From Pythium myriotylum (Eukaryota; Oomycota; Peronosporomycetes; Pythiales; Pythiaceae), in NCBI GenBank assembly GCA_023091665.1, contig JALJCQ010000027.1, positions 62,001 through 126,000 on the forward strand: DNA of 64,000 bases, given 5' to 3'. Positions 51,888-60,388 of the stretch are shown piece by piece (the first letter of the stretch is position 1; each line of letters starts with the position of its first letter). Position numbers and translations under genes: made by a program. The notes below the pieces were generated by a model. That model was given only the letters and a program-made list of their open reading frames with translations, did not search any database and was not told where the DNA came from.

Positions 51888-52847
51888 ATGGCGTACTCAA
51901 AGAAGGATGCGCAGGCGCTGAAGCGGCGGTTGACCACTCTGAAGACAACACACGGCAAGCTTCTGCGAGGGTTCCCAAGTCGTTTTCTCAAGTCCCTTGA
52001 GCATGCACGATCGGTCACTTCAAGACCCCGAAGACATGTCTTCATCCTCCCATACACTACGCCCACTCACCAGCCCGTCTCGCTTCACCCATTGACTCTG
52101 AGTAAGGTCGATTCACCGCTATCGTCAAACACTTCTGTCTGCAGAGAATCTCAAGGCGACGAGCACCAACACAACATGGTCAGGACCACCCAACCCACCA
52201 TCGAAGCCAACCCGCTCTCAGTGTCGGACTCTGGCCGCGTGGTTGCAGAGATATTTGCTGGGATCGCCAAGTCTGACGTCCGCCAAGCTGCCGGCCGCAC
52301 GGAGTTCAATGTTGGCGAGTTGGCGACAGATGGAGTGGCAAACTTGGTTAATCGATGCCAACTCCGTCAACAAGATGTCTTCCTCGACGTCGGCTCAGGT
52401 GTCGGGAACGTGATTGCTCAAGTTGTCCTTCAAACGGCGGCGGATCGAGCGATTGGAATGGAGATCCGCAAGGATGTCGCGTCCCTTGGGTCACTGGCAA
52501 TTTTCGAGGCGACGGCGCAGTACCCGCGTCTCTCACGAGCAAGTAACCACCAGGGCGACGTCTTGCAGCTTGCCGAGGATTGGTCGGAGGTACTCGATAC
52601 CACGGTGCTGTACGCAAACAATTTGCTCTTCACGCAGGAAGCCAGCCATGCTGTGCATCACTTATGCTGTGTCTTGCCAGGCTTGCGCATGGTTGTGCTT
52701 GGCGCGCGAGCTTGTCCACGGCATCGAAATCGATGCATGCGAGAGTTTTGTTTGCTGTGGCGCGAAGAGACTGAGACTCTCAGTGTTCGGACTGAGTACA
52801 AACATAGTCGAGTAGCCTTGTACGTCTACACAAGACCAACAGAGTAG
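51888..52847 (+). CDS. DOT1-like methyltransferase carried by the transposon
   Basis: 319 residues. From about residue 115 it has the class I SAM-dependent fold of DOT1 histone H3-K79 methyltransferases: motif I DVFLDVGSGVGNV (163-175) binds SAM, MEIRKD (191-196) gives the acidic post-I residue, and NNLLFTQE (244-251) replaces the NNFxF catalytic-pocket motif. N-terminal about 96 residues are basic and unlike DOT1. An alternative start is the ATG at 52176 (MVRTTQP). Compact DOT1-like proteins are numerous in some protists. Substrate is unproven. It is divergent from the coiled-coil gene and convergent with the kinase gene. Confidence 0.75.
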   Translation: MAYSKKDAQALKRRLTTLKTTHGKLLRGFPSRFLKSLEHARSVTSRPRRHVFILPYTTPTHQPVSLHPLTLSKVDSPLSSNTSVCRESQGDEHQHNMVRTTQPTIEANPLSVSDSGRVVAEIFAGIAKSDVRQAAGRTEFNVGELATDGVANLVNRCQLRQQDVFLDVGSGVGNVIAQVVLQTAADRAIGMEIRKDVASLGSLAIFEATAQYPRLSRASNHQGDVLQLAEDWSEVLDTTVLYANNLLFTQEASHAVHHLCCVLPGLRMVVLGARACPRHRNRCMREFCLLWREETETLSVRTEYKHSRVALYVYTRPTE

Positions 52848-52915
52848 GGAGGGCAAAAATGAAGTAAAAATGAAGTCCATTACGAGATCAAATTCACGCC
52901 GCAGGAGCGACCGCA

Positions 52916-54088
52916 CTAGTTGTAGCGATGGGCATCTTCCGTAAGGAAATCCCATGCGTTGAACGTTGGGAAGACGTCCACGTGCTCTGGGAGTTGCGCA
53001 GCTTGGAATTCTTGGAAGTTGGCGGGCAGCCTCGCGCGATCGTACTCAGTGCAGTGTGTGAACGTACGCGAGATCAGTGCTTGAGCTTGCTCCATCGTAG
53101 TGCACACGAAGTTCACGAATACGACCTGATGCAAACGCACTTCCGCCAAAACTGGGGTCCATTCGGCGGCCGTGATATGCGCGTCATCGACGACGACGAC
53201 AGGGACATGGCGGTGGAGAGCGAAGCGCAGCGTCTGCAGGCATTCCCCACGGGCGTCGGCAAGGTTGGCCGGCACAAAATGGAAGCCTTGCTGGCTGCGG
53301 AAGACGTCGTCGCTTGAACAGATCAGGGTCTGGAGTCGCCGAGCTTGGGCGTACACCTTCGTCTGCAAAGCAAATGTCGTCTTGCCGCATCCCGGGAGAC
53401 CGCGAAGAACGAAGACGAGGCTCTGGAGCGCATCCCATCCAGTCGCACCCGCCCGCAACGTCGCGAAAGCGTCAACCCGTTCTCGTATCAACTCGAAGAA
53501 CATGAGCAGCATCGGATGGGTTCGCTCCAGGACTTGATCATCTTGCGCGGCGAAAATATCGCGGCGGATGGCGACCGTGTAGTGTGCAGCGTAAGCTTCG
53601 TTTTCGTGATAGAACAACTGGAGTCGCCTGCGCATCGTTGACTCAGGAATGTCGTGCCACGAGCGAGTGAGGAGGTCTTGAACGTCGAGATTTCCCTCGA
53701 AACTGACGCGACAGAATGCGTGGTAGCCCTCTCGTACCAGCAACACGTATCTGTTCCACTCTGTGTACGTCACGTTGGTGTTGTCGATTATCACGATCGG
53801 AACACGTCGAATCAGCGCTTGGAAACACTCCGCTTGGCAACGCGCATGCGCTTCCCCGAGCCTGGTCGAATCATATCTGTAACCGTGGTGAGTGATGAAA
53901 TATGTGTCTGCGCTGCAGATCTGGGCCTCGAGCCCAATCGATTCGGCGTAAAGCTTGAGGAAAGCTGCGAACGTTGACTTCCCGCACCCTGGTAGCCCAC
54001 GGAGGATGACGACGAGGCTTCGACGATCGCGAGTGCGGATGTGCTCGTCGGGGAACACGGGGAACATGCGGACGATCGGGTGCTCCAT
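52916..54088 (-). CDS. Tandem P-loop (N4BP2/polynucleotide-kinase-like) protein of the transposon
   Basis: 390 residues from ATG 54088. Two homologous about 190-residue P-loop domains: LRGLPGCGKST (29-39) and LRGLPGCGKTT (228-238). Each is followed by an ICSADTYF/ICSSDDVF block, an HARCQAECFQAL/ARGECLQTLRFAL helix and a hydrophobic strand ending in Asp (VIIDNTN/VVVDDAH). This pattern is that of the AAA_33/N4BP2 group, related to T4 polynucleotide 5'-kinase. The substrate could be a nucleic-acid end, a nucleotide or something else. Internal duplication is evident. It ends 68 nt from the DOT1-like gene's 3' end. Confidence 0.7.
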   Translation of the reverse strand: MEHPIVRMFPVFPDEHIRTRDRRSLVVILRGLPGCGKSTFAAFLKLYAESIGLEAQICSADTYFITHHGYRYDSTRLGEAHARCQAECFQALIRRVPIVIIDNTNVTYTEWNRYVLLVREGYHAFCRVSFEGNLDVQDLLTRSWHDIPESTMRRRLQLFYHENEAYAAHYTVAIRRDIFAAQDDQVLERTHPMLLMFFELIRERVDAFATLRAGATGWDALQSLVFVLRGLPGCGKTTFALQTKVYAQARRLQTLICSSDDVFRSQQGFHFVPANLADARGECLQTLRFALHRHVPVVVVDDAHITAAEWTPVLAEVRLHQVVFVNFVCTTMEQAQALISRTFTHCTEYDRARLPANFQEFQAAQLPEHVDVFPTFNAWDFLTEDAHRYN

Positions 54089-54528
54089 GATTGTGAGACC
54101 CAGAGCAACTGTGGCACGAGAGCGAGAAAACTCGTGCTTGATGGGAATCAATGACAGCTTGAGCGGGACAGGACGTTAGCATGCATCAACCAACGATGAG
54201 AATCACGTTTACTTACACATTCGTTGCACGCGCATTGTGTTGTTTTGGAGGCGTTTGCTGTCGCTGTTGAGATGGCGGAGCGGAGCAGAGCGAAGTCGAA
54301 TGGCTAGGAGGAGGTGGAGAACTGGTTGAGTGGGCCACGATGAATATGTGGCAACGAGCTCACGCATCATGTGATGACGAGGGATGGACAGCCGCGAAGA
54401 TTAGCTTTGAAACTTTCCTGAAAACAACGGCGTTCAATTGAGTGGTGTTGGAAAGCAACGGCACTTGATGCAGCTATTTCTCCAATCGTTGCTTGACCCC
54501 ACATTTTTCTCCAATCAACATCGACAAG
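54089..54528. other. Non-coding right part of the transposon
   Basis: Upstream region of the P-loop gene; no recognisable ORF. Confidence 0.4.
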
Positions 54529-54555
54529 TCAAACGGGCAAATTTTGCACGATCGA
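54529..54555 (+). repeat. Subterminal repeat copy 3
   Basis: TCAAACGGGCAAATTTTGCA then CGATCGA; matches 45202-45229. Confidence 0.7.
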
Positions 54556-54654
54556 GGGATGGGACGGTAAAAATTTATCCACTTTTGGGTTGAGGGAACA
54601 GCCCAATTTTTCGAATGCGTGATATGGAAAGACGAAATTATGGGTGCGGGAATG

Positions 54655-54679
54655 GCGAACGGGCAAATTTTGCACGATC
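54655..54679 (+). repeat. Subterminal repeat copy 4
   Basis: GCGAACGGGCAAATTTTGCA then CGATC; matches copies 2 and 3. Confidence 0.7.
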
Positions 54680-54732
54680 TATAAATATTATACTTGAAAT
54701 TTGTATTGATACACTTCCTATTGTTCAGCTCG

Positions 54733-54746
54733 CGTTCGCGAAAGGG
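54733..54746 (-). repeat. Right terminal inverted repeat
   Basis: CGTTCGCGAAAGGG, the exact complement of the left repeat. Confidence 0.85.
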
Positions 54747-54802
54747 TTAATGAGCGCTTGTATCGGATGGGTAATACCGCCTTAAGAAAATATCCCTTCT
54801 AA
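54747..54802 (+). pseudogene. 3' end of the interrupted host ORF, with TTAA duplication
   Basis: TTAA (54747-54750) followed in frame by about 17 codons (ERLYRMGNTALRKYPF) and TAA at 54800-54802. Joined at TTAA to 45122-45129 the frame is open across the former insertion site, the expected empty-site structure. Confidence 0.6.
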
Positions 54803-55001
54803 ATCGATGCCATTGTTTGAATTCTGGACCTTGGAATTTTGCGCGCCTTTTTCGAAACTCACGTTCAGCGAACGCGGCCTGGCGGTCTCGTGAATCCAAA
54901 GCCTCATTTTCGCATTCTCCGCCCCCCTCGCAAGACAACCGACTCCACTCCAGAGCCCATGGCCCCACGCCACCCGACAGCCTGGACCCAACTCACCAAC
55001 A

Positions 55002-55556
55002 GTGCGCGGCGTTTCCTCAATGGGGCCCCGGATTGCCGCATGTGTCGCCTCTCGCGCGCGCCGCCTTGACCGCAAGAAGAAGAAGGATCGCTCTGCGCTT
55101 TGTCAGCTCGTCAGGTCTGTTCCCGTTGAAGCTCGAACAAACCAGCGTGCCATCCACTTCTGCAGCGATTCCTTACGGAGGGCCACCTCCGGCACGCTCG
55201 GCGAAAGTCTACGCTCTGCGCTCCTCAACGCCATCCAGTGCCTTCAGAACCGTACGATTCCAAGCACCGAACAAGCACTCATCATTGAGGTTGTGCGCGC
55301 GTACCTTGCCACGGCCGCGACGACGCTGAACAAGACCTTTCTGACTCTCCAGTTCATTATGGAGCACATCCTGAGTCGCAACGGCAGGAACGATTTCCGA
55401 CTCGGCCACATGAAGAAGGACGCGCTCCTGCGGCTGAACGCGCTACCAACGAGTCTGCCATGCGATCGACAAGTCTACGATGACGCGCTCGAGTTCCTTA
55501 GAGTCTCTCAGAGTAACAAACCTACGGCTAGTGAGAGGGAGGCGCTTGGCATATGA
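55002..55556 (+). CDS. Hypothetical protein, uncertain
   Basis: 184-codon frame. From about 55120 it looks protein-like (ALLNAIQCLQNRTIPSTEQA, IIEVVRAYLATAATTLNKTF, helical, normal composition). The N-terminal part is basic and low-complexity, and the true start may differ. No domain recognised. Confidence 0.35.
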   Translation: MRGVSSMGPRIAACVASRARRLDRKKKKDRSALCQLVRSVPVEARTNQRAIHFCSDSLRRATSGTLGESLRSALLNAIQCLQNRTIPSTEQALIIEVVRAYLATAATTLNKTFLTLQFIMEHILSRNGRNDFRLGHMKKDALLRLNALPTSLPCDRQVYDDALEFLRVSQSNKPTASEREALGI

Positions 55557-56646
55557 TGCGGTGGAACGTGTACACCCTCATCTGCATGCGTCCATTTTCG
55601 TTGTGTTTCTTGGTCTAGTGACGTTTTGTTTCATCCCTTTTTTTTCAAAATTTACTTTAGAGCGACCTTGAGCGATCCCTTGCGACTTTATATTTGGGCA
55701 AAATAACGAGGCGGAGCGCTGCACAAATTTTTTTCAAACGCTCATTAAAAACCGAACAGAGGTAGTAATTTTCTGTGACTGGAAATAGCGAGCCGTCTCA
55801 TGACTCGTAATGCTTTGCTCCAATGATGCAGAACTCAATGGACCAAATCCATCGTGGAAGAAGATACAGAGCTGCTACCAGGAACTTTAGGATTCTGCAA
55901 TCCCACAACAACAAATCGTCCCCAACATCTCACCTGCGATCTCCCACACCATCTGGGTGGAATACCGTCCACGTGAGCCGAGGCCAGCGTTCGAAGTCGG
56001 ACGCCAGTGTTAGGTCGTGAACGATTGTCTCCAATCAGAAATCATAGTATGGTGCTCAGCTCAACGACTATAGTGTCAAGGTTCAGACCGTACAAATGAA
56101 AAGAAGCGCGCGATGGGTGATGTACCAACTTTACACCGTGAAAGGCGACATGGGAAGAGACATTGAAGTGGGATGTCGCCACCAGAGGACAGCAGGCTGA
56201 TTTGATGGTAATCCTGCGCTGTCTTCACACGACAGTCACCGTACCGGAACTTGAAAGGCCGGTGTTTGAGCTCCTCCCCAAGGCCATCTGGGGATGGATC
56301 TGGGAAAGAAGGACTTGTAGCTGCGGCGACGCTGTATGGCTAGAAACAATGGTCTTTGTTCACTGGTTGTACATTGAAGTACAACCAGCAAATCCTAGCC
56401 GAGTTTTAATGAAAACCGTATCATCCAATGTGTGGCTAGGAAAAATGTTGTCTTTGTTCGAAGACTGTATTTCAACCGCATCATATCCCCGGCCACGATT
56501 TCCACCCTCATATATTGTGTAGGATACGAGACGTGAGAATTACGACAACATTTCTGTACGCGGTGTGGCAGACAGTGCGCGACACACTGTCTAGATGCAC
56601 TGTTGAGCAGTCAGCGACGATGCCTCGGCATTCAACTCAGGCCCTC
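55557..56646. other. Intergenic, possible old LINE debris
   Basis: A GATTGTCTCCAATCAGAAA block at 56024-56044 recurs at 58690-58710 upstream of the next family gene, suggesting duplicated upstream regions. FELLPKAIWGWIWERR (56264-56312) resembles the LINE remnant at 58062. No intact gene. Confidence 0.35.
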
Positions 56647-56662
56647 TCATTCCGCAATTGGC
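56647..56662 (+). promoter_or_regulatory. INR+FPR core promoter
   Basis: TCATTCCGCAATTGGC, 32-47 nt before the ATG at 56694. Confidence 0.55.
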
Positions 56663-56693
56663 CAATCAACACGCTCTCGACTCTACTCTAACC

Positions 56694-57068
56694 ATGAAGC
56701 TTTTCGCCATTGTATTCGCTGCAGTCGTTGCAACCTCCAGTGCCTCCGAGCCTGCTACGGCTCCGAAGATGCTCCGCAACGAGGCCGCATCGCGCGAACT
56801 TCTAGGCTTCTCATGCCAACAGGTCGCGTGTAATGTCCGTGGTCCAAACGTTGACTGTGCGAAGGAGGCAGCAAGAATCTTCGCTAATCAGATCGGGAAC
56901 ACCGGGGCTATAAACATCGAGAGCACGGGAGCAAACGATCTCTGGGTCCGCTACATGTCGGCACAGGTCGCTCCCCCAAGGCGCGGCGTTGCCTACACTT
57001 TACAGTGCACGGGGGGCGCAGCCGAGGTGATGAACTGCCAGGCCACTGGAACTTTCAAGTGCAAGTAG
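56694..57068 (+). CDS. Small secreted six-cysteine protein (W-V-R-Y-M subgroup)
   Basis: 124 residues. Signal peptide MKLFAIVFAAVVATSSA, SRELL motif, then SCQQVACNVRGPNVDC, DLWVRYMSAQVAPPRRG, LQC, VMNCQATGTFKCK. The only member with a residue (Lys) after the last Cys. Most similar to 59078 and 60389. Secreted; function unknown. Confidence 0.75.
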   Translation: MKLFAIVFAAVVATSSASEPATAPKMLRNEAASRELLGFSCQQVACNVRGPNVDCAKEAARIFANQIGNTGAINIESTGANDLWVRYMSAQVAPPRRGVAYTLQCTGGAAEVMNCQATGTFKCK

Positions 57069-57580
57069 AGTTTTGTCCTTCTGCGGTTTCAAGCCCACTC
57101 GATACTCGACTAGAAAGACGACATCCAGATCCAGATTACATTGTACATGAGAGAAGGAAAGAGCCGATAATGAGAATCCTTTCGTAGCGTGTGCGAACAA
57201 AATGAGACATTTCTTTCGTTTTTGTGGACTAGAATAGTTCCAATCCACTGATCTGCTTGGGGATGCGACTTCTGTCCGCAATCTGTTACGTTTATCATCC
57301 CGGTCATCAGGCTGTGTCCATCTACTGCAGTGGTGGGTAGAATTTGCATCCACCCACCTATTGCTAGGTGATCATTTGAACATATCTTACTAAGTGCTTC
57401 TCGATATTTGGTCGAAAAAACTGCAGACTTTCGTGCGGATCCACTCGCACTCTACTATTTCCTCGGATTTCTCTTACAACGATCTAACGTCATTGGTCTC
57501 TTGTGGCCTTGTGGCGAACATACAAAAAAGTAAGGTCTCATGGTGCGGTGTATGTTTAGCAAGATCCGGAGACCAGCCGG

Positions 57581-57670
57581 GTCGTATTGAAAATAGCCCC
57601 GGCCCGTACTCTCGTGGAGAAATACGAAGTTCTGAAGTGCGAGCGTACGCCCCGAGATTTCCTGTCCTAA
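57581..57670 (+). pseudogene. Relic of a secreted-family gene (3' end)
   Basis: VVLKIAPARTLVEKYEVLKC then ERTPRDFLS-stop aligns with VVYKAKCPGYYMDFFEVLNC then QRTPGDFAC-stop of the gene at 60389. The first and last cysteines of this segment are gone and no 5' part is recognisable. Confidence 0.6.
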
Positions 57671-58061
57671 CAAGCACCGTGAATGTATCATCGGCTTCGT
57701 CCATCGCATACAATCAGGACCTTGACCAGCACCTAGGCTCAAAACACTGTATGTGACAAAAGTTGTGTATCTTGGATCCGACACTCCTCCGATTGACCCG
57801 ATCGCTGACTGGTTAATGACAGTGTATCATGAATGATGACATTGCATATAAAATGGTATGGGCGTAGGACGGAAGATATCTCCATCGAATGATGATGGAC
57901 AGACAGATATCATCTGGATCATGAACAGGCTGTGCTTGTCACCAAATTGCTGTATGCATCCTTGGATCACTGTTGCCCTCACTTAGTTAGTCTGTGCGAT
58001 TCACCCGCTCTCGCTGCCGTGGCTATCTTGTACTGTCTACTCACGACTGGCTCGTTCAAAG

Positions 58062-58229
58062 TCCGCATTCGAACATCTCCGCAAGACCATCTGGGGTATG
58101 ATTGAGGACGAATGTGTGATCTTTGTAGAGTGGTGGATGAGACTCAACCGTGCTGCACGGACGGTTTTGTGGATGCCCATGCGAAAGGAGGGACTTGGAA
58201 GTCCCACCTTACACACGTGTTTATATTAA
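58062..58229 (+). mobile_element. LINE reverse transcriptase remnant
   Basis: FEHLRKTIWGMIEDE and VLWMPMRKEGLGSPTL resemble the region after the RT palm/thumb of LINEs (the GGLG-type block). Stops at 58227. Surrounding sequence 57673-59040 has no intact gene. Confidence 0.4.
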
Positions 58230-58485
58230 ATAACGTGTGAATACATGCGTGCATGGTCTTCGTCCGAAGACTGTGCTACAACTTTATCAATTTGTCGTAA
58301 AACCCGAGGCTATATTATCCACCGTAGCGCGTGGGGACAACGAGACAGTTTGGATTGTATTATTCAAACCTGTAGGCTACAGCCCATGCTCAACAGTCGC
58401 TGAACAGCTCGCTCATCAGATGATGCCCATCCACTCATAGATTCGTGGGGTCTTGGTGGCACAGTACTTTCTTTTGTGTTCAACT

Positions 58486-58499
58486 GGGGGGGGGGGGGG
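58486..58499. repeat. 14-nt poly-G tract
   Basis: Uninterrupted G run in intergenic DNA. Confidence 0.85.
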
Positions 58500-59040
58500 T
58501 TTCCAGAGGCAGAGTTACGGACATGAACTTTTGGGACTCACGATTGCACAACAAAAACTCACGATTTACCCAACAACTCAGCCACTAATCCATGTATCAT
58601 CCGGGCCATCTGGATCGCACGCGGTACTACTGTAAAGGGGACTTCAGGCCACCATTCGACCTCGGAAGACAGTCTCTGGTCATGATTGATTGTCTCCAAT
58701 CAGAAAGCCGTGTACAGTCCTCCGTTCGGCTCGGCGACTATCTAGGTAGAATCTGGTCTGCCTAGTAGGTTATCCACATCGGAGACAACCGAAACAAAAA
58801 CCACGCGTGTAAAGCGATGTACAAAAACAATATTGTAGTGTCGTCATCTCGTTGGGCAGATTGGTCCGATTTAGAGCGCATCAGATAGCGCGATCCAAGT
58901 ATCACCTGGCAGAACTGCGTACAGTTCTCGAGTACACGTCGCCTGTCCCCGACGTGCAAGTCTATCTACAGGATCTTCCAACGCTGCTGGCTATTCGATC
59001 CACAAACTTGAGGACTTCTGCGCAGATCTACTTCCACTGC

Positions 59041-59057
59041 GCCATTTGCCAAGTTCC
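59041..59057 (+). promoter_or_regulatory. INR+FPR core promoter
   Basis: GCCATTTGCCAAGTTCC, 21-37 nt before the ATG at 59078. Confidence 0.45.
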
Positions 59058-59077
59058 TCGCTTTCGACGAACCAACC

Positions 59078-59467
59078 ATGAAGATTGTCGCTGTCCTTCT
59101 TGCTGCAATCGCGACCAGTGCTAGCGCCAGTGAGTCTGATTTGGTCGACTCTCCGAAGATGCTTCGTGGCGAGGCAGCACCGCGCCAACTCGCGGGGAAG
59201 AAGTGTCACCAGCTTGCGTGCTACATCCGTGCACCTTACCTTACGTGTGCTGCACGTGGCATGGCGGAATTTCACGATGATATTTTGGGCGGAAAGGGAG
59301 AACGCTCGGTCTCATATGGCGAAAACGATCTCTGGGTGCGGTATATGTCGACCACGTATGAGCCGAAGACCAAGGGCGTTGTCTACAAGAAGCTTTGTGG
59401 CCCCTACTTTATGGACGTTTACGTGGTGCTGAACTGCCAGCGTACTCCCGGAGATTTTCCGTGCTAG
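59078..59467 (+). CDS. Small secreted six-cysteine protein (W-V-R-Y-M subgroup)
   Basis: 129 residues. Signal peptide MKIVAVLLAAIATSASA, PRQLAGKK, then KCHQLACYIRAPYLTC, DLWVRYMSTTYEPKTKG, KKLC, VLNCQRTPGDFPC ending on Cys. Close duplicate of 60389-60769. Secreted; function unknown. Confidence 0.78.
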   Translation: MKIVAVLLAAIATSASASESDLVDSPKMLRGEAAPRQLAGKKCHQLACYIRAPYLTCAARGMAEFHDDILGGKGERSVSYGENDLWVRYMSTTYEPKTKGVVYKKLCGPYFMDVYVVLNCQRTPGDFPC

Positions 59468-60343
59468 AGCCCATCAGAAGAAGATCGCTTCGACTGTGGT
59501 CTCGAGGTTACGCTCTTCAAAGACGTGAAGATCAAGTCGGCATCTCTCGTCCCTTTTTGATCCGTGGGAAAACAAAGCTTGTCAGACAAAGAAGTATATT
59601 TTTTGACATTTTTCACTGCACCAATTCCCTTTGATGCAATCACAGAAATATGTTGTCGCACAGACCAAGTGCTTTTTTTCTATGGAGCAGTTAGCTGACC
59701 AGCGGTCACCATAAACAGCTCCAGAGACGAGCCTGCTCCCTCTGGTTCGGCTCACTGCGGCCCTAGATCTGAAGACTCCGACGAGAACAACTCGTTGGCT
59801 GCAAGCCCACCACCACCAGAGCTGTCGTCCTTCGAGCAGCGCGAGCCCGCATATTCGTGCCTATTCTAGCTCGCTCGGACTCCTGGTGAACCCGACCCAC
59901 AGTGCTCCGGGTTCATGGTCCTCACACGCTCATCTCTAGAGCCTACTGCGTTCGTGAAAAGCGCTCCCGTCGTAAACGCAAAACTCTCCACACTCGTGGC
60001 TTCGACGAGATCACGAAGAATAGCGCTTCGAATGTCCATATTAGAGTACATTTATTGCTCTCAATTTGAAGACCTCTCCCTCTTTGCATGTCCGCGACTT
60101 TTGGGAGACAGTATTGGCAGATTGTCTCCGACGGGGAGAGTGGTCCGCGATGGGAAAGCTAGACATAAAACATGGACTTTGTTGGGTGCCACTGGCATCC
60201 AACACTGTCGTCAGTCGTCAGTTCGTTGGACAGCTCGGTTGAATAATGGATGCCGTTATTTTCATGTCATCTTGGCGAAATCACTCCCAGTTCATCCCCC
60301 AAGATCGATACGTTATAACATCAAGTTCAGTCCGGTTTGGTTC
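59468..60343. other. Intergenic between tandem family genes
   Basis: An open frame runs from 59915 into the gene at 60389, but its upstream part shows no homology. The promoter at 60344 argues that translation starts at 60389. Confidence 0.4.
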
Positions 60344-60360
60344 TTCATTCTTCAATTTGC
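60344..60360 (+). promoter_or_regulatory. INR+FPR core promoter
   Basis: TTCATTCTTCAATTTGC, 29-45 nt before the ATG at 60389; it decides the start of that gene. Confidence 0.6.
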
Positions 60361-60388
60361 AGCGTACCGCACTCTCCACTACCCAGCT

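Larger units (their letters stand above)
45130..54746. mobile_element. 9.6-kb piggyBac-type transposon with cargo genes
   Basis: Ends are 14-bp inverted repeats CCCTTTCGCGAACG (45130-45143, and its complement at 54733-54746), flanked by TTAA on both sides. Subterminal copies of a CGAACGGGCAAATTTTGC motif lie inside both ends. It carries a chromodomain piggyBac transposase (45842-49162), an AT-hook/coiled-coil gene (49801-51477), a DOT1-like methyltransferase (51888-52847) and a tandem P-loop kinase (52916-54088). Removing it plus one TTAA continues the host frame from RI at 45122 into NERLYRMGNTALRKYPF and a stop. Most described piggyBacs are about 2.5 kb and carry only transposase. Confidence 0.87.

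Noticed and set aside
59915..60388. Extending the gene at 60389 upstream to 59915
   Set aside because: The added 158 residues lack family similarity and a signal peptide; an INR/FPR promoter lies between.
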